Shown here: positions 9,018 to 18,123 of the stretch, piece after piece | How the letters are laid out: every line of letters starts with the position of its first letter | How positions within the stretch are numbered: position 1 is the first letter of the stretch | Origin: Mucilaginibacter sp. JRF | GTDB lineage: Bacteria > Bacteroidota > Bacteroidia > Sphingobacteriales > Sphingobacteriaceae | Direction of reading: 5' to 3' | Length of the DNA stretch: 64,000 nt | NCBI RefSeq assembly: GCF_015223065.1 | Contig: NZ_JADFBY010000004.1 | Location: 310,001-374,000 of the forward strand | The notes under the pieces: generated by a model | Told to the model about the DNA's origin: nothing | Database searches by the model: none | What the model saw: only the letters and a program-made list of their open reading frames with translations | Made by a program: the position numbers and the translations under genes

Positions 9018-10340
9018 TTAATCAGGCGCAAGCCATATTTTAGGGTTTACCGGTGTTTGGCCTTTGTAAAGGTCAAAGTGAACTTCGGTTTCGCCGGTAG
9101 CGCCATCGGTAGCTACAACGCCTACCGCCTGCTTGGTAGTTACCTTTTGTCCGCGTGATACACTTGCCGAACGCAGGTTAGAGTATGCGGTAAAGTACTC
9201 GCCGTGCCTTATTACTACAAGATACGTGCCGCTTACGTTAACCACGTTACTTACCTCGCCGTTAAATACCGCGCGTACCGTAGCCCCGCTGCTGGTGCGA
9301 ATATCTATACCTGTATTTTCGGTTCTAATACCCTCGATATAGTATATACCAAAACCTTGCGAAATTGAGCCGCTGGTTACCGGCCACGGCAAACTGCCAC
9401 GGTTACCCAAAAAGTCGTTCGACAGTCGGGCTGCTTCAGGTGTGGCGTTCAATACATCACTATTACTTGAGTTTTTGGTAATTTCTTTAGGCTTGTTAGC
9501 TGCAACCGGCGCAGGCTTATTATCCTTTTCGGCGGCCGCGACACGGGCACGTTCGGCTGCCGCGCGTTCGCGGGCTTCTTCTTCGGCCTTGCGTCTTGCA
9601 GCAGCGATTTCACGCTTAACGGTAACGGCTATCTGTCTGTTTATTGAACTTATCTGTTTAGATTTAGTGCGTTGTTGTTGTTGAAGATAACCTTGTTGTT
9701 TTGATAACTTACTTACCACCACAGCTTGGTCTGACCGTTGCCTGTCCAGATTTTTCTTTTCTTTCTCCTGGTCTTCAAGCAGGGTACGTTTTTCTTTTTT
9801 AGAACGATCGAGCTGATTTATCTTAACACCCAAATCTTTCTGTGTGCCTTGTATCGATTCGGCCTGGCGCTGGCGGTAATTACCAAACTGTTGTAAATAT
9901 TTTAGTCGTTTATAAGCCTGATTAAAATCGTTAGCGGCAAACACAAACATCAGCTTATTATAAGCGCTTTTGTTGTGGTAGGCAAACAACACCATGCCTG
10001 CATAATCTTTTTTTAGCTGATCCAGCTGGCCTTGCAGGGTATGTACTGTATTGGTATTCTCTGATATCTGGCTATCCAGATTACGTACCTCTTTGTTAAT
10101 GGTATTGATCTTATCTTCCCGCAGATTAATTTGAGCCTTAAGTATATTAAGCTGTTTTAAGGATACGCTTTTATCTTTTCTTACCTTATTGTATTCTCGG
10201 TTGAGCTCCTCAAGCTCATCGTTAAGTTTTTCTTTACGGCGCTTTAGTTCGGCACTGCTTTGGGCAAAGATATCTTGCGCTAAACAACTCGTTACAATAA
10301 CTGTAAGTACGAATAATAATAACAGTCTAAAAAATTTCAT
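9018..10340 (-). CDS. EnvC-like murein hydrolase activator (coiled coil plus degenerate M23 domain)
   Basis: A signal peptide (ending at CLAQDIFAQ) is followed by about 230 residues of charged coiled coil, an Ala/Glu/Arg-rich linker, and a C-terminal LytM/M23 domain from about residue 320. Active M23 enzymes bind zinc through HxxxD and HxH. Here the equivalents read NTGIDI and EVHFDL, so two metal-binding His residues appear replaced. This is the pattern of EnvC and NlpD, which activate division amidases rather than cut peptidoglycan themselves. The stop lies 45 bp from the upstream-strand tat genes; the next gene upstream in the same direction is the DUF4292-like lipoprotein. Confidence 0.88.
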   Translation of the reverse strand: MKFFRLLLLFVLTVIVTSCLAQDIFAQSSAELKRRKEKLNDELEELNREYNKVRKDKSVSLKQLNILKAQINLREDKINTINKEVRNLDSQISENTNTVHTLQGQLDQLKKDYAGMVLFAYHNKSAYNKLMFVFAANDFNQAYKRLKYLQQFGNYRQRQAESIQGTQKDLGVKINQLDRSKKEKRTLLEDQEKEKKNLDRQRSDQAVVVSKLSKQQGYLQQQQRTKSKQISSINRQIAVTVKREIAAARRKAEEEARERAAAERARVAAAEKDNKPAPVAANKPKEITKNSSNSDVLNATPEAARLSNDFLGNRGSLPWPVTSGSISQGFGIYYIEGIRTENTGIDIRTSSGATVRAVFNGEVSNVVNVSGTYLVVIRHGEYFTAYSNLRSASVSRGQKVTTKQAVGVVATDGATGETEVHFDLYKGQTPVNPKIWLAPD

Positions 10341-10357
10341 TAAGCTTATTTAAGGGG

Positions 10358-11155
10358 TCACTCGGCAGCGGGCGAATACTTATCAGGTATACTGAAGGGG
10401 TAATCTAACTGCTGGTCAAACTCAACTTTATTGTAACGCAAATTAACCTGTATTTTTTGTTTTTTCACAACAGATGCGATATCAATTTGCGATGGCACCA
10501 CTTTATTATCCGGCGTTTGGATAAATGTGTTGTTGGTTACCTGTAACGATTGCTGCAATTGCTGGTTGGCCAAAGTGGTTTGTGTTACGCGCATATCGGC
10601 ACCTAAAACCAGCTTGTAAACCAGCTCATCCAACTTGCCCGAGCCGGTGATATTTGGGGCCGATGCCTCAAAGGTTATACTATCATTAAGCAGTTTCGGG
10701 ATGGCGTTGCCTACCAGTAACGATTGCAGTGTGGTATAATCTATCTGCTTGCTGGCAAATTTGTGGATATAGTTGAACGGCTTTTTCAGGTATACACCCT
10801 GAAACTTGTTCACCACCTGTATACTATCGGGCGTTATCAGCGCGCGGGCTACCTCAACCCCTAATATAGCGGTTACCGATACCCATATCTTTTTATCGCG
10901 GTTGATGCGGATATTCAAGGTAACATCCTGATTATTACCGTTAATATTCAGCTGTGTTTTGGCCTTGGCCGAAAAGGTATTAAAGGTAAGCTGCTTTGCA
11001 CGGATGGCCGTAAGCCTTGCTTCCACATCGCTGGCGGGCTTTACGGCCGTTGTTGCGTTGCGGTTAACCACTACCTGTTTTTTTGATTTACAGCTTGCAA
11101 AAACTATAAGGCCCAGGCTTACCAGTAATATTTTATTCCACGTATTTTTTTTCAT
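10358..11155 (-). CDS. DUF4292-type outer-membrane-associated lipoprotein
   Basis: 265 residues with a lipoprotein signal (KILLVSLGLIVFASCKSKK, Cys about 22). The mature part looks beta-rich: FNTFSAKAKTQLNINGNNQ, KIWVSVTAILGVEVARALIT, and paired strands near the end. This fits the DUF4292 family, which lies next to TPR and M23 genes in many Bacteroidota. The fold recalls LolA/LolB-like lipoprotein carriers, but no function can be claimed. Its start overlaps the end of the TPR gene by 23 bp, so the two are one operon. Confidence 0.82.
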   Translation of the reverse strand: MKKNTWNKILLVSLGLIVFASCKSKKQVVVNRNATTAVKPASDVEARLTAIRAKQLTFNTFSAKAKTQLNINGNNQDVTLNIRINRDKKIWVSVTAILGVEVARALITPDSIQVVNKFQGVYLKKPFNYIHKFASKQIDYTTLQSLLVGNAIPKLLNDSITFEASAPNITGSGKLDELVYKLVLGADMRVTQTTLANQQLQQSLQVTNNTFIQTPDNKVVPSQIDIASVVKKQKIQVNLRYNKVEFDQQLDYPFSIPDKYSPAAE

Positions 11156-12863
11156 TTATCTTTCGCTCTAACACTGCCGAGCGGCTGCCGTTCTGTTTCG
11201 CTTTTTTCCAGTTTTGTAAAGCAGCCTCGGTATCGCCTAAATAAAACATTATATCGCCATAATGTTCTGTTTGTACCGCACTATTATTTTTATCGTGCAC
11301 CAATGCCTTCTCTATCCACACTTTTGCTTCGGCATACTTTTTTTGTTTAAAAAGTATCCAGGCGTAAGTATCTTCAAACGAGGCGGTATTGGGCTGAATT
11401 TCGTTGGCACGCTTAGCCATTTGGGCTGCCTTATCCAACTGCTCTCCTCTTAACGATAAATAGTACGCATAATTGTTCAGCGTAAACGCATTATCCGGAT
11501 TATAGGTAAGCGCCTTGGTATACGCATCGTCCGATGCCTTATCATTCTTCAGTTCGTGAAAGCAATCGCCCAGTACTGAATAGATATACGCCCCCAGGTT
11601 ATTATCGTCACCGTTTAGCGCGGCGGCATTCTTTAAATAACTTAAGGCTTTCGACAAGTTCTTTTTTTGATAATAAGCCGTACCTAATAAATAATTCATC
11701 CAGGCCTGGTTAGGAAAGTACGTCATGGCTTCCTCACCAACCTTTATAGCATCGTCTATCTTATTTTCCGACAGCTCTATGCGCACCAATTGCTCATAGG
11801 CGGCGTAGTTATCCTTACTTAACTGGATAGCCTTTTGAAACAATGGCTTGGCATCGGCATACTTTTCGTTTTGCACCAGCATATCGGCATACAGTGCCTG
11901 CGCCCTGGCATCATCAGGATGGGTGGCAGACAGTACACGACTCAGCTCCAACGCGCTGGAGCGGGCGGCGGGGTCCTGCAACTTGGGCAGGTAGCCTAAT
12001 ATGATCTTGATCTTTTGGTTAACATCAATATCCGGACTGGCAAAGGCGATGGTAAGTTGCTTAAAGCTCCCTTCCAGATTTTTTTGATCCCGGTAGATAT
12101 CAGCCAGTGCCAAATGCAGCATGCCATTATCCGGATTAAGTTTGGCTGCCTGCTCTAATACTTTCAACGCCTTTTCGCTAAATCCGTTGGAGTTATACAG
12201 CTCGGCCTGTAGTAAATAATAGCGTAACTCGGTAGGGTTGGCAGCTATCATTACATCCAGCTCGGCCGTGGCTTTGTCGAGCTTGTTTTGTTTAAGGTAA
12301 ACCTTTTGGCGGTTGATCAGCAGATCATCGGTCAACCCGGTTATACCTTCCAGTTGATTATATGCCGTTAGTGCCTGATCATATTTTTTTTGCAGAAAGT
12401 AGGCGTTGGCCTTATCAAAATAATAATCGGGCTTTTGGTTAATGCGTATCAACTCGTTGTACACATACTCCAGCTTATCAAGCTCATTGGTCTTTTGATA
12501 GCTATCAGCCAGTGCCACCCAATACCACTCGTTATCGCGATTAACGGTAACGGCGCGCTCAAGCAATACCTGCGCGTCCTCCTCCCGCTTTTGCGATTTA
12601 CGCAGGGCGGCAAGCTCGTACATGGCGGCATCATTGGCAGGGTCTATCTGTAAGCAACGGTTAAACAGATCGGCAGCCAGGGTAAAGTTCTCGATGGTTT
12701 TCTCCCTTATGGCCGAAAAAAAAAGCTGCTTCACCATAATACTGTCCAGCGAGGTCATGGGTTTGCCCACAACCATTACCACGCCGGTACCCTTCGCCCC
12801 TTTTTTACTTTGGGCAATGGCCACAGCGGGCAGCATCAGTATAATGATAAACAACTTTTTCAT
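11133..12863 (-). CDS. secreted tetratricopeptide-repeat protein
   Basis: A signal peptide (MKKLFIIILMLPAVAIAQS) is followed by about 540 residues of TPR repeats. Examples: AADLFNRCLQIDPANDAAMYELAAL, KALKVLEQAAKLNPDNG, and the late copy DNAFTLNNYAYYLSLRG. TPR arrays bind partner proteins; the neighbours (DUF4292 lipoprotein, EnvC-like protein) suggest an envelope-assembly role. A Met three codons upstream (12872) is possible, but the start at 12863 gives the cleaner signal peptide. It is 17 bp downstream of dut. Confidence 0.88.
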   Translation of the reverse strand: MKKLFIIILMLPAVAIAQSKKGAKGTGVVMVVGKPMTSLDSIMVKQLFFSAIREKTIENFTLAADLFNRCLQIDPANDAAMYELAALRKSQKREEDAQVLLERAVTVNRDNEWYWVALADSYQKTNELDKLEYVYNELIRINQKPDYYFDKANAYFLQKKYDQALTAYNQLEGITGLTDDLLINRQKVYLKQNKLDKATAELDVMIAANPTELRYYLLQAELYNSNGFSEKALKVLEQAAKLNPDNGMLHLALADIYRDQKNLEGSFKQLTIAFASPDIDVNQKIKIILGYLPKLQDPAARSSALELSRVLSATHPDDARAQALYADMLVQNEKYADAKPLFQKAIQLSKDNYAAYEQLVRIELSENKIDDAIKVGEEAMTYFPNQAWMNYLLGTAYYQKKNLSKALSYLKNAAALNGDDNNLGAYIYSVLGDCFHELKNDKASDDAYTKALTYNPDNAFTLNNYAYYLSLRGEQLDKAAQMAKRANEIQPNTASFEDTYAWILFKQKKYAEAKVWIEKALVHDKNNSAVQTEHYGDIMFYLGDTEAALQNWKKAKQNGSRSAVLERKINEKKYVE

Positions 12864-12880
12864 CTCTCGCAAAAAACCGA

Positions 12881-13315
12881 TTAACCTATACCGGTATGGC
12901 CATAACCGCCTGTGCCGCGGCTTGTTTCATTCAACAGTTCAACTTCCTGCCATTCTACTTTTTCGTGACGGGCAACTACCATTTGGGCTATACGCTCGGC
13001 CGGGTTCACCACAAAATCCTGATTTGAGAGGTTTACCAGCAACACCTTGATCTCGCCACGGTAATCAGCATCAACCGTACCCGGTGAATTTACTATACTG
13101 ATGCCATGCTTAAAGGCCAGGCCACTGCGCGGGCGTATCTGTGCCTCAAAGCCTTCGGGCAGCTCAATGTGCAGGCCGGTAGGTATTAGCTGGCGCTCCA
13201 GCGGTTTCAGGGTTACAGGTGCTTCAAGGTCGGCACGGAGGTCCATACCGGCGGCATGCAAAGTTTCATAAGCCGGCAACGCGTTGGCCGACTTGTTTAT
13301 TACTCGTACGATCAT
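12881..13315 (-). CDS. dut: dUTP diphosphatase
   Basis: Hydrolyses dUTP to dUMP and pyrophosphate, keeping uracil out of DNA and feeding dTMP synthesis. The 144 residues carry the trimeric dUTPase motifs in order: [31 protein letters not shown], and the C-terminal glycine-rich [10 protein letters not shown]. The start codon overlaps the flippase stop by four bases (ATGA), indicating coupled translation. Confidence 0.97.
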   Translation of the reverse strand: MIVRVINKSANALPAYETLHAAGMDLRADLEAPVTLKPLERQLIPTGLHIELPEGFEAQIRPRSGLAFKHGISIVNSPGTVDADYRGEIKVLLVNLSNQDFVVNPAERIAQMVVARHEKVEWQEVELLNETSRGTGGYGHTGIG

Positions 13316-14793
13316 CTCTTAAATATGCTCAATAATTCTTTACGTTCAAAATAAAAGGCGGTTGCCGCATAAGCAACCAAAAGGGCATTACCCACAAAAA
13401 TGTTACGGCTAAATATCACGAACGACAGGTAAACGATCACTGCCGAACTCAATGTATAAGCCAGATTCTTTTTAAGGTTATACGGGATAGGATAGTTTTT
13501 TTGTCCCCATACGTATGATAGTACCGACATGAGCGTATATGCACCCAATGATACCCAGGCCGATGCCATGTAGCCGTATGACGGGATAAACATCAGGTTA
13601 AACACAATGGTGAACAACGCCCCCAGGCCTGATATATATAGGCCATACTTAGTTTGATCGGACAGTTTATACCAAACGGAAAGGTTCATGTAGATGCCCA
13701 GATTCAGGTAACCAAACAGCAGCAACGGTACTACCGGTAAGCCCGCCCAAAAACGCTCGTTAATAAAATACTTTAGTATCTGGATGTTGGCTATCAGCCC
13801 TACAAATATCAGGCACATGGCTATCACAAAGTAATTCATGATCTTGGCGTAGGTTTGGCCAGAGTTTTTGTTGCCCGCGTGGTTAAAAAAGAACGGCTCG
13901 GCACCCAGTCTGAATGCCTGGATGAATATATTGAGGAACACTGCTATTTTAGCGCAGGCCGAGTATATACCCACCGCCTCGCCGCTTACTTTAGAGGGTA
14001 GCAGTTTGCCCAGCATCAGCTTATCCAGATGCTCGTTAATAATAAACGAAAAGTTAGCTACTACCACCGGCCAGCTGTAAACCAGCATCTCCTTTAACAA
14101 AGGCCAGTTAAACTTAAAACGCAGTAATAATAACTCGGGCAACAATAGCAACATGGTTATAGCGCTGGCCAATAAGTTCGACAGGAATACATAGCCCAGC
14201 CATTTAGGCGTATACCAGGTGGCTATCCACTCCCAACCCCATATTTTATTTTTGAGGATAAGGGGGATAACATAAATAAACATGAGGTTAAGCGCCAAAA
14301 ACGATATCACGTTGATGAGCTTGATGAGCCCGAACTTGCCCGGCCTGCCCTCGCCGCGAATGCGGGCAAAGGGCACTACGCAAATAGCATCCATTATTAC
14401 TATGGCAATAAAGTATTTTACGTAGAGCACATAATCGCTCGATAGAATTTTATCGCCAATGCGCACCTCATCCGCTATCTGATCAATAAGCGGAATGGCA
14501 ATTACCGCGAACAGCAGGCACAAGGTTAGTATAGTACCGAAGGCGTTGTTGTAAACCGTTTCCTTGTCATCCTTACGTTTGTTGAGGTAACGGAAAAAAG
14601 TGGTTTCCATACCAAAGGCCAAAAACGGGTTGAGTATGGCCGCCCAACTGAACATGGTGGTAAATACACCGTACACGTTTGTAGCGAACGTGCTGGTGTA
14701 AATAGGTGTAAGTATAAAATTGAGTAACCTTGATACTATGGTACTAAGCCCATAAACAGCGGTTTGCCCGGCAAATTTTTTAGCAGTTGACAA
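13312..14793 (-). CDS. polysaccharide flippase (MOP/Wzx-like membrane protein)
   Basis: 493 residues with about 12-14 hydrophobic helices. The N-terminus ([20 protein letters not shown]) is characteristic of the polysaccharide-biosynthesis branch of the MOP exporters, which flip lipid-linked sugars. Polar family motifs include [14 protein letters not shown] and [11 protein letters not shown]. It is translationally coupled to dut and lies 15 kb from the exopolysaccharide locus. That context suggests a standing envelope function, possibly lipid-linked precursor export, rather than a dedicated capsule Wzx. Confidence 0.85.
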   Translation of the reverse strand: MSTAKKFAGQTAVYGLSTIVSRLLNFILTPIYTSTFATNVYGVFTTMFSWAAILNPFLAFGMETTFFRYLNKRKDDKETVYNNAFGTILTLCLLFAVIAIPLIDQIADEVRIGDKILSSDYVLYVKYFIAIVIMDAICVVPFARIRGEGRPGKFGLIKLINVISFLALNLMFIYVIPLILKNKIWGWEWIATWYTPKWLGYVFLSNLLASAITMLLLLPELLLLRFKFNWPLLKEMLVYSWPVVVANFSFIINEHLDKLMLGKLLPSKVSGEAVGIYSACAKIAVFLNIFIQAFRLGAEPFFFNHAGNKNSGQTYAKIMNYFVIAMCLIFVGLIANIQILKYFINERFWAGLPVVPLLLFGYLNLGIYMNLSVWYKLSDQTKYGLYISGLGALFTIVFNLMFIPSYGYMASAWVSLGAYTLMSVLSYVWGQKNYPIPYNLKKNLAYTLSSAVIVYLSFVIFSRNIFVGNALLVAYAATAFYFERKELLSIFKR

Positions 14794-14814
14794 ATGACTA
14801 TGAGTTTTTAACCC

Positions 14815-15108
14815 CTACGCCCCAAGCGTGCGGTTTATTTTTACAACCTCAAAATTACGATAGTTTTTCAATTCGCCCTCATGGGTTTCAACGGCGGCAA
14901 CCTCGGCATCCTCGGGGCCTTCGTGGCACCAATCTAAAAACATGCTCATGGTGCCGGCATCGGCTTCGGCCTCAATAAAAACACTGCCATCGGCTTCGTT
15001 ACGTACAAAGCCCCTAACGCCCAGCTGATCGGCCACGGCCTTGGTTGATGCCCGGTAGAAAACATGCTGCACTTTGCCTGTAACGGTTATATCGAGGTGT
15101 TTTTTCAT
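14815..15108 (-). CDS. acylphosphatase
   Basis: A small alpha/beta enzyme that hydrolyses acyl phosphates. From the ATG at 15108 it is 97 residues, the family length. The phosphate loop reads GKVQHVFYR with the catalytic Arg, and the catalytic Asn lies in GFVRNEADGSV. The family usually has Gly where His stands in VQHV. An upstream ATG would add 20 untypical residues and would include the predicted -7 box, so the shorter start is preferred. Confidence 0.9.
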   Translation of the reverse strand: MKKHLDITVTGKVQHVFYRASTKAVADQLGVRGFVRNEADGSVFIEAEADAGTMSMFLDWCHEGPEDAEVAAVETHEGELKNYRNFEVVKINRTLGA

Positions 15109-15130
15109 TATACTATGCTGATGTATCCGG

Positions 15131-15138
15131 CAAAGGTA
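15131..15138 (-). promoter_or_regulatory. -7 box for acylphosphatase
   Basis: TACCTTTG on the minus strand matches TAnnTTTG and would start transcription about 17 nt before the ATG at 15108. No good -33 element is visible. Confidence 0.42.
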
Positions 15139-15177
15139 ATCAACAAAGCATAAAAGTATCGATACCAATTATCAAGA

Positions 15178-15630
15178 TTAAAAAACAGGTTTAACTATTT
15201 TACTGTGTTCTTTTTTAATTACAACAGTATTAGCTAACAGATCGCCCAGGCGTTGATGTTTTTGGGTTTTTAATATCAATATTACAGCAACAATGCCATA
15301 AGTAGAGATATCTATCAGATCGCATACACGCCTTTTTAAAGCTACCGAAAAAGATATATCCCTACCATTGGTTAACACTACCTTTAATTTCATTATATCA
15401 TGTCCCGGCGTTGCACCATTCAGTGTTTCGGTAAGCGGAAAATACAATAACCATAATATGGTGATCGGCAGCATGGCAACCCCGGTTACCTGCATATTTG
15501 TAACATCAGGATCTTCATCAAACACCCAAATGTAAACGCATGTAAATAATGAGAAAATGGCATAATCAATAAGTGTAGCAACTATACGTTTTGCCAGATA
15601 AGGTCTTAGAGGTAATTCATGAAAGTTCAT
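15178..15630 (-). CDS. RDD-family membrane protein
   Basis: 150 residues from MNFHELPLRPYLAKRIVATL. The RDD family's Arg-Asp-Asp pattern appears as KRIVATLIDYAIF. Three to four hydrophobic segments follow, with a conserved TPGHDIMKLKVV loop. Function is unknown in general; some RDD proteins are ion exchangers. The frame is open for 20 more codons upstream, but that stretch contains the terminator hairpin of the preceding gene, so the start at 15630 is much more likely. Confidence 0.82.
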   Translation of the reverse strand: MNFHELPLRPYLAKRIVATLIDYAIFSLFTCVYIWVFDEDPDVTNMQVTGVAMLPITILWLLYFPLTETLNGATPGHDIMKLKVVLTNGRDISFSVALKRRVCDLIDISTYGIVAVILILKTQKHQRLGDLLANTVVIKKEHSKIVKPVF

Positions 15631-15644
15631 TACCCAAAAATAAC

Positions 15645-15675
15645 AAAAAAGCCGACCTATCAAGGTCGGCTTTTT
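15645..15675 (-). terminator. Rho-independent terminator after the LiaF-like gene
   Basis: Perfect 8-bp stem GCCGACCT / AGGTCGGC with a 4-nt loop, A tract on one side and T tract on the other, so it could work on both strands. It lies 30 bp after the stop of the 15705-16706 gene. Confidence 0.85.
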
Positions 15676-15704
15676 GATTGTATAGAGCAATTGTGAAAAG
15701 GGTT

Positions 15705-16706
15705 TTAATATTTGCTTACGTTAAAGTCGGATATACCGCCTTTCATTTTGATGTACATTTTGTTTTTAGCCGATGCGAAACCCGGGGTTTCGTAACGGTT
15801 ATCGGCTACTTTGGTAAAGCCGTTAATGTCGGTTGATGACAGGCCCGAATCGGTAGTGATGCTGCAAGCTGCACCTTCAGGCACCTTTATCTTGATCTCG
15901 GACACGCCGGTTGAAACCTCAACCATAGTTGTAGCCAATGGCTGACCTAACTTAATATCAAATGATGCCGCGCCGCCGCTGATGTTCAGGTTGCGCACCT
16001 TGAATTTCGACAGATCAAAATTGATCTCGGCAGCGCCGGTTTTTACATTGATATCCCAAACAGGCAGGGCATTCAGTTTAAAATCGGCCTCGTTGGCATG
16101 ATCGCTATCCCATTTAAAATTATGCTTGCGGCCATTATCGCGCATCCTGAAGTTCAATACCGCCAGCGAATCGTTTTTGCTGTTGGTGAACTCATAGCGG
16201 TTCAAAAACTCCTTGGTTGATGCGCTGAACAATTGCGATGAGGTAGTATCGCTCAATCTGTAGGTTGCGCCGCCACCGCTGATGTTCAGTTCGGCCGCCT
16301 TAATATCGGGCGAGTAATCGTATTTAAAATTGCTGTTACCCTCAACTTTTACAATGTCGCGATCGTTATCCTCGTCGTCGTCATTGTCATCACGGTCGTG
16401 GTTTCGGTGCCAGCCCTTGTCGTCAAAATTATAACGGAAGTTGCGGGGCTCCCAAAAGTAGTGGTTACCTGTATCGGCAAATAGTATTATTGAAAGGCCA
16501 CCTACCAAAACCAGCGCCTTTATAGCTGTAGCCGTACCCGATTTGTTATTGGCAAATATTAAGTTAACACCCGCAATTACCAAGAATATAGGCCACAAGC
16601 GCCAAAAGTTCATCCAGTGTATATCAACATATCCGTAGTGCGATAGCAAAAACGCCACGCCTATTAGTACAAGCACTAAGCCTGTTATCAGTTTATCGCT
16701 TCTCAT
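15705..16706 (-). CDS. membrane protein with DUF5668/LiaF-like N-terminus and adhesin-like beta domain
   Basis: Two N-terminal transmembrane hairpins (LITGLVLVLIGVAFLLSHYG, FWRLWPIFLVIAGVNLIF) of the LiaF/DUF5668 kind lead to a third helix, a very acidic Asp/Asn/Arg run near residues 103-120, and a C-terminal beta-solenoid-like domain. That domain has repeats such as AAELNISGGGATYRL and NLNISGGAASFDIKLG. This resembles LiaF/DUF4097-type envelope-stress proteins. It is 3 bp downstream of the PspC gene, so both are probably in one stress-linked operon. The exact role is unknown. Confidence 0.8.
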   Translation of the reverse strand: MRSDKLITGLVLVLIGVAFLLSHYGYVDIHWMNFWRLWPIFLVIAGVNLIFANNKSGTATAIKALVLVGGLSIILFADTGNHYFWEPRNFRYNFDDKGWHRNHDRDDNDDDEDNDRDIVKVEGNSNFKYDYSPDIKAAELNISGGGATYRLSDTTSSQLFSASTKEFLNRYEFTNSKNDSLAVLNFRMRDNGRKHNFKWDSDHANEADFKLNALPVWDINVKTGAAEINFDLSKFKVRNLNISGGAASFDIKLGQPLATTMVEVSTGVSEIKIKVPEGAACSITTDSGLSSTDINGFTKVADNRYETPGFASAKNKMYIKMKGGISDFNVSKY

Positions 16707-16709
16707 GGC

Positions 16710-17306
16710 TTATTCAGTTGGAGGGTTATCATTAAAAGTTTGTTCGGCTTTTTTTTCGGGCTCAGCAGCAGGCTGCTCAGGGGCTGGCTGGCTTTGGTTC
16801 CAGTCCTTGCGGTCCCACGGTTGCGATTTAGCGCCCGACAGGATAAAGGCTATACCCGCGCCTACCAGTACCAATGGCCAAAGCACATCAAAATCAACAT
16901 CAGGTATCAGGTGAAACTCATCCAACAAAAAGGCTGCGCCAACTATAATGAGTATTGCACCGGTTATTATACCCACGGTTGATGTTTTCTTTACCGGCGG
17001 CATGCCAAAAGGCTTACCGGCATCAAAACCGGGCATGGTAAAGTTGGGCTGGCTGCTGCTTTTAAAGGGATTGTACGGCTCCTGCGGCGGTACGGTATAA
17101 TCAGTAGCAGGGTCGATAAATATGTTGCGTTTTGGCAATACTATCCAAAGTATAACGTATATCATGCCACCAAAACCCTTTACTATAAAGGTTACCAAAA
17201 ATATAACCCTTATAATTGATACATCAACACCGAAGTAGTCGGCTAAGCCAGCGCAAACACCGCCAATTTTTTTGCGTTGCTCGTCGCGATAAAGTTTCTT
17301 TTCCAT
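16710..17306 (-). CDS. PspC-domain membrane protein
   Basis: The first 65 residues are a clear PspC domain (RKKIGGVCAGLADYFGVD, then a helix ending in ILWIVLPKRN), known from phage-shock and other membrane-stress systems. A Pro-rich linker is followed by two more hydrophobic helices (GIITGAILIIVGAAFLL and FDVLWPLVLVGAGIAFIL) like those of LiaF/DUF5668 proteins. The tail is Pro/Glu/Ala-rich. It pairs with the adjacent 15705-16706 gene, which shares the C-terminal helix type. Confidence 0.87.
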   Translation of the reverse strand: MEKKLYRDEQRKKIGGVCAGLADYFGVDVSIIRVIFLVTFIVKGFGGMIYVILWIVLPKRNIFIDPATDYTVPPQEPYNPFKSSSQPNFTMPGFDAGKPFGMPPVKKTSTVGIITGAILIIVGAAFLLDEFHLIPDVDFDVLWPLVLVGAGIAFILSGAKSQPWDRKDWNQSQPAPEQPAAEPEKKAEQTFNDNPPTE

Positions 17307-17324
17307 TGCTTTGTCAGTTTGTTT

Positions 17325-18029
17325 CTAAATCTGCCCGAATGTTGGTTTGATGATGATCTCGTCAACGTTCGCGCCATTGCTCATGTTTAAAATATTTGTA
17401 ATGGCCGATGCAATATCCTCGGGTAATATCATGCGGTTGGTATCAACCTGTGCGCCTTTCCATGAGTCGGTATACGTTGACCCCGGAATTACAGCGGTGA
17501 CCTTTACACCGTGAGGCTGCATTTCGAGCTTCATTACCTTATTAAGACCTACCAAAGCATACTTTGTTACGCTATACACACCCGCCTCAGCTATGGGGTG
17601 CAACCCCGCTACCGAGCATATATTGAAGATGTGCCCTTTACCGACAGAAACCATACTTTTACCGAAGAAACGGTACAACTCATAGGCCGGGCGCAGGTTG
17701 GTATCCATCTGTTTTTGGTACGATTCATCATCGTCATCAAGTATAGCCGCAGGCTTGAACATACCCACATTATTCACCAAAATATCGACGAAGCCCATGT
17801 TTTTCTCGGTGAATTCGGCAAAATTTTTCAGTTCAGCAAGAATACTGCAATCGGCAACGGTAGTAAAAACCTGAATTTGGGGGTTGATGCTCAGCAATTC
17901 GTCCTTAAATGCATCCAACTCGGCAACGTTACGCGAGCAGATGGATACGTTAATACCCTGTTTAACCAGTGCTATAGTAATGGCGCGGCCCATACCCTTG
18001 GTGCCGCCGGTGATGATGGCGTTCTTCAT
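17325..18029 (-). CDS. short-chain dehydrogenase/reductase
   Basis: 234 residues with the classical SDR set: cofactor loop TGGTKGMG, NNVG, catalytic Ser in ICSVAG and YSVTK. The Arg after the second strand (CSRN) suggests NADP preference. The substrate is not predictable; the closest look is to 3-ketoacyl-ACP reductase-like SDRs. It is transcribed away from the PfkB kinase gene, with which it shares a 94-bp divergent region. Confidence 0.9.
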   Translation of the reverse strand: MKNAIITGGTKGMGRAITIALVKQGINVSICSRNVAELDAFKDELLSINPQIQVFTTVADCSILAELKNFAEFTEKNMGFVDILVNNVGMFKPAAILDDDDESYQKQMDTNLRPAYELYRFFGKSMVSVGKGHIFNICSVAGLHPIAEAGVYSVTKYALVGLNKVMKLEMQPHGVKVTAVIPGSTYTDSWKGAQVDTNRMILPEDIASAITNILNMSNGANVDEIIIKPTFGQI

Positions 18030-18123
18030 TATGTGTTGTGTGTAAGTTTTGCGTTAAAATTGCGGATAAATATATACCATAAAATTAATACAAATTTTAC
18101 CTTTACCTTTCCACCCCGATTTT

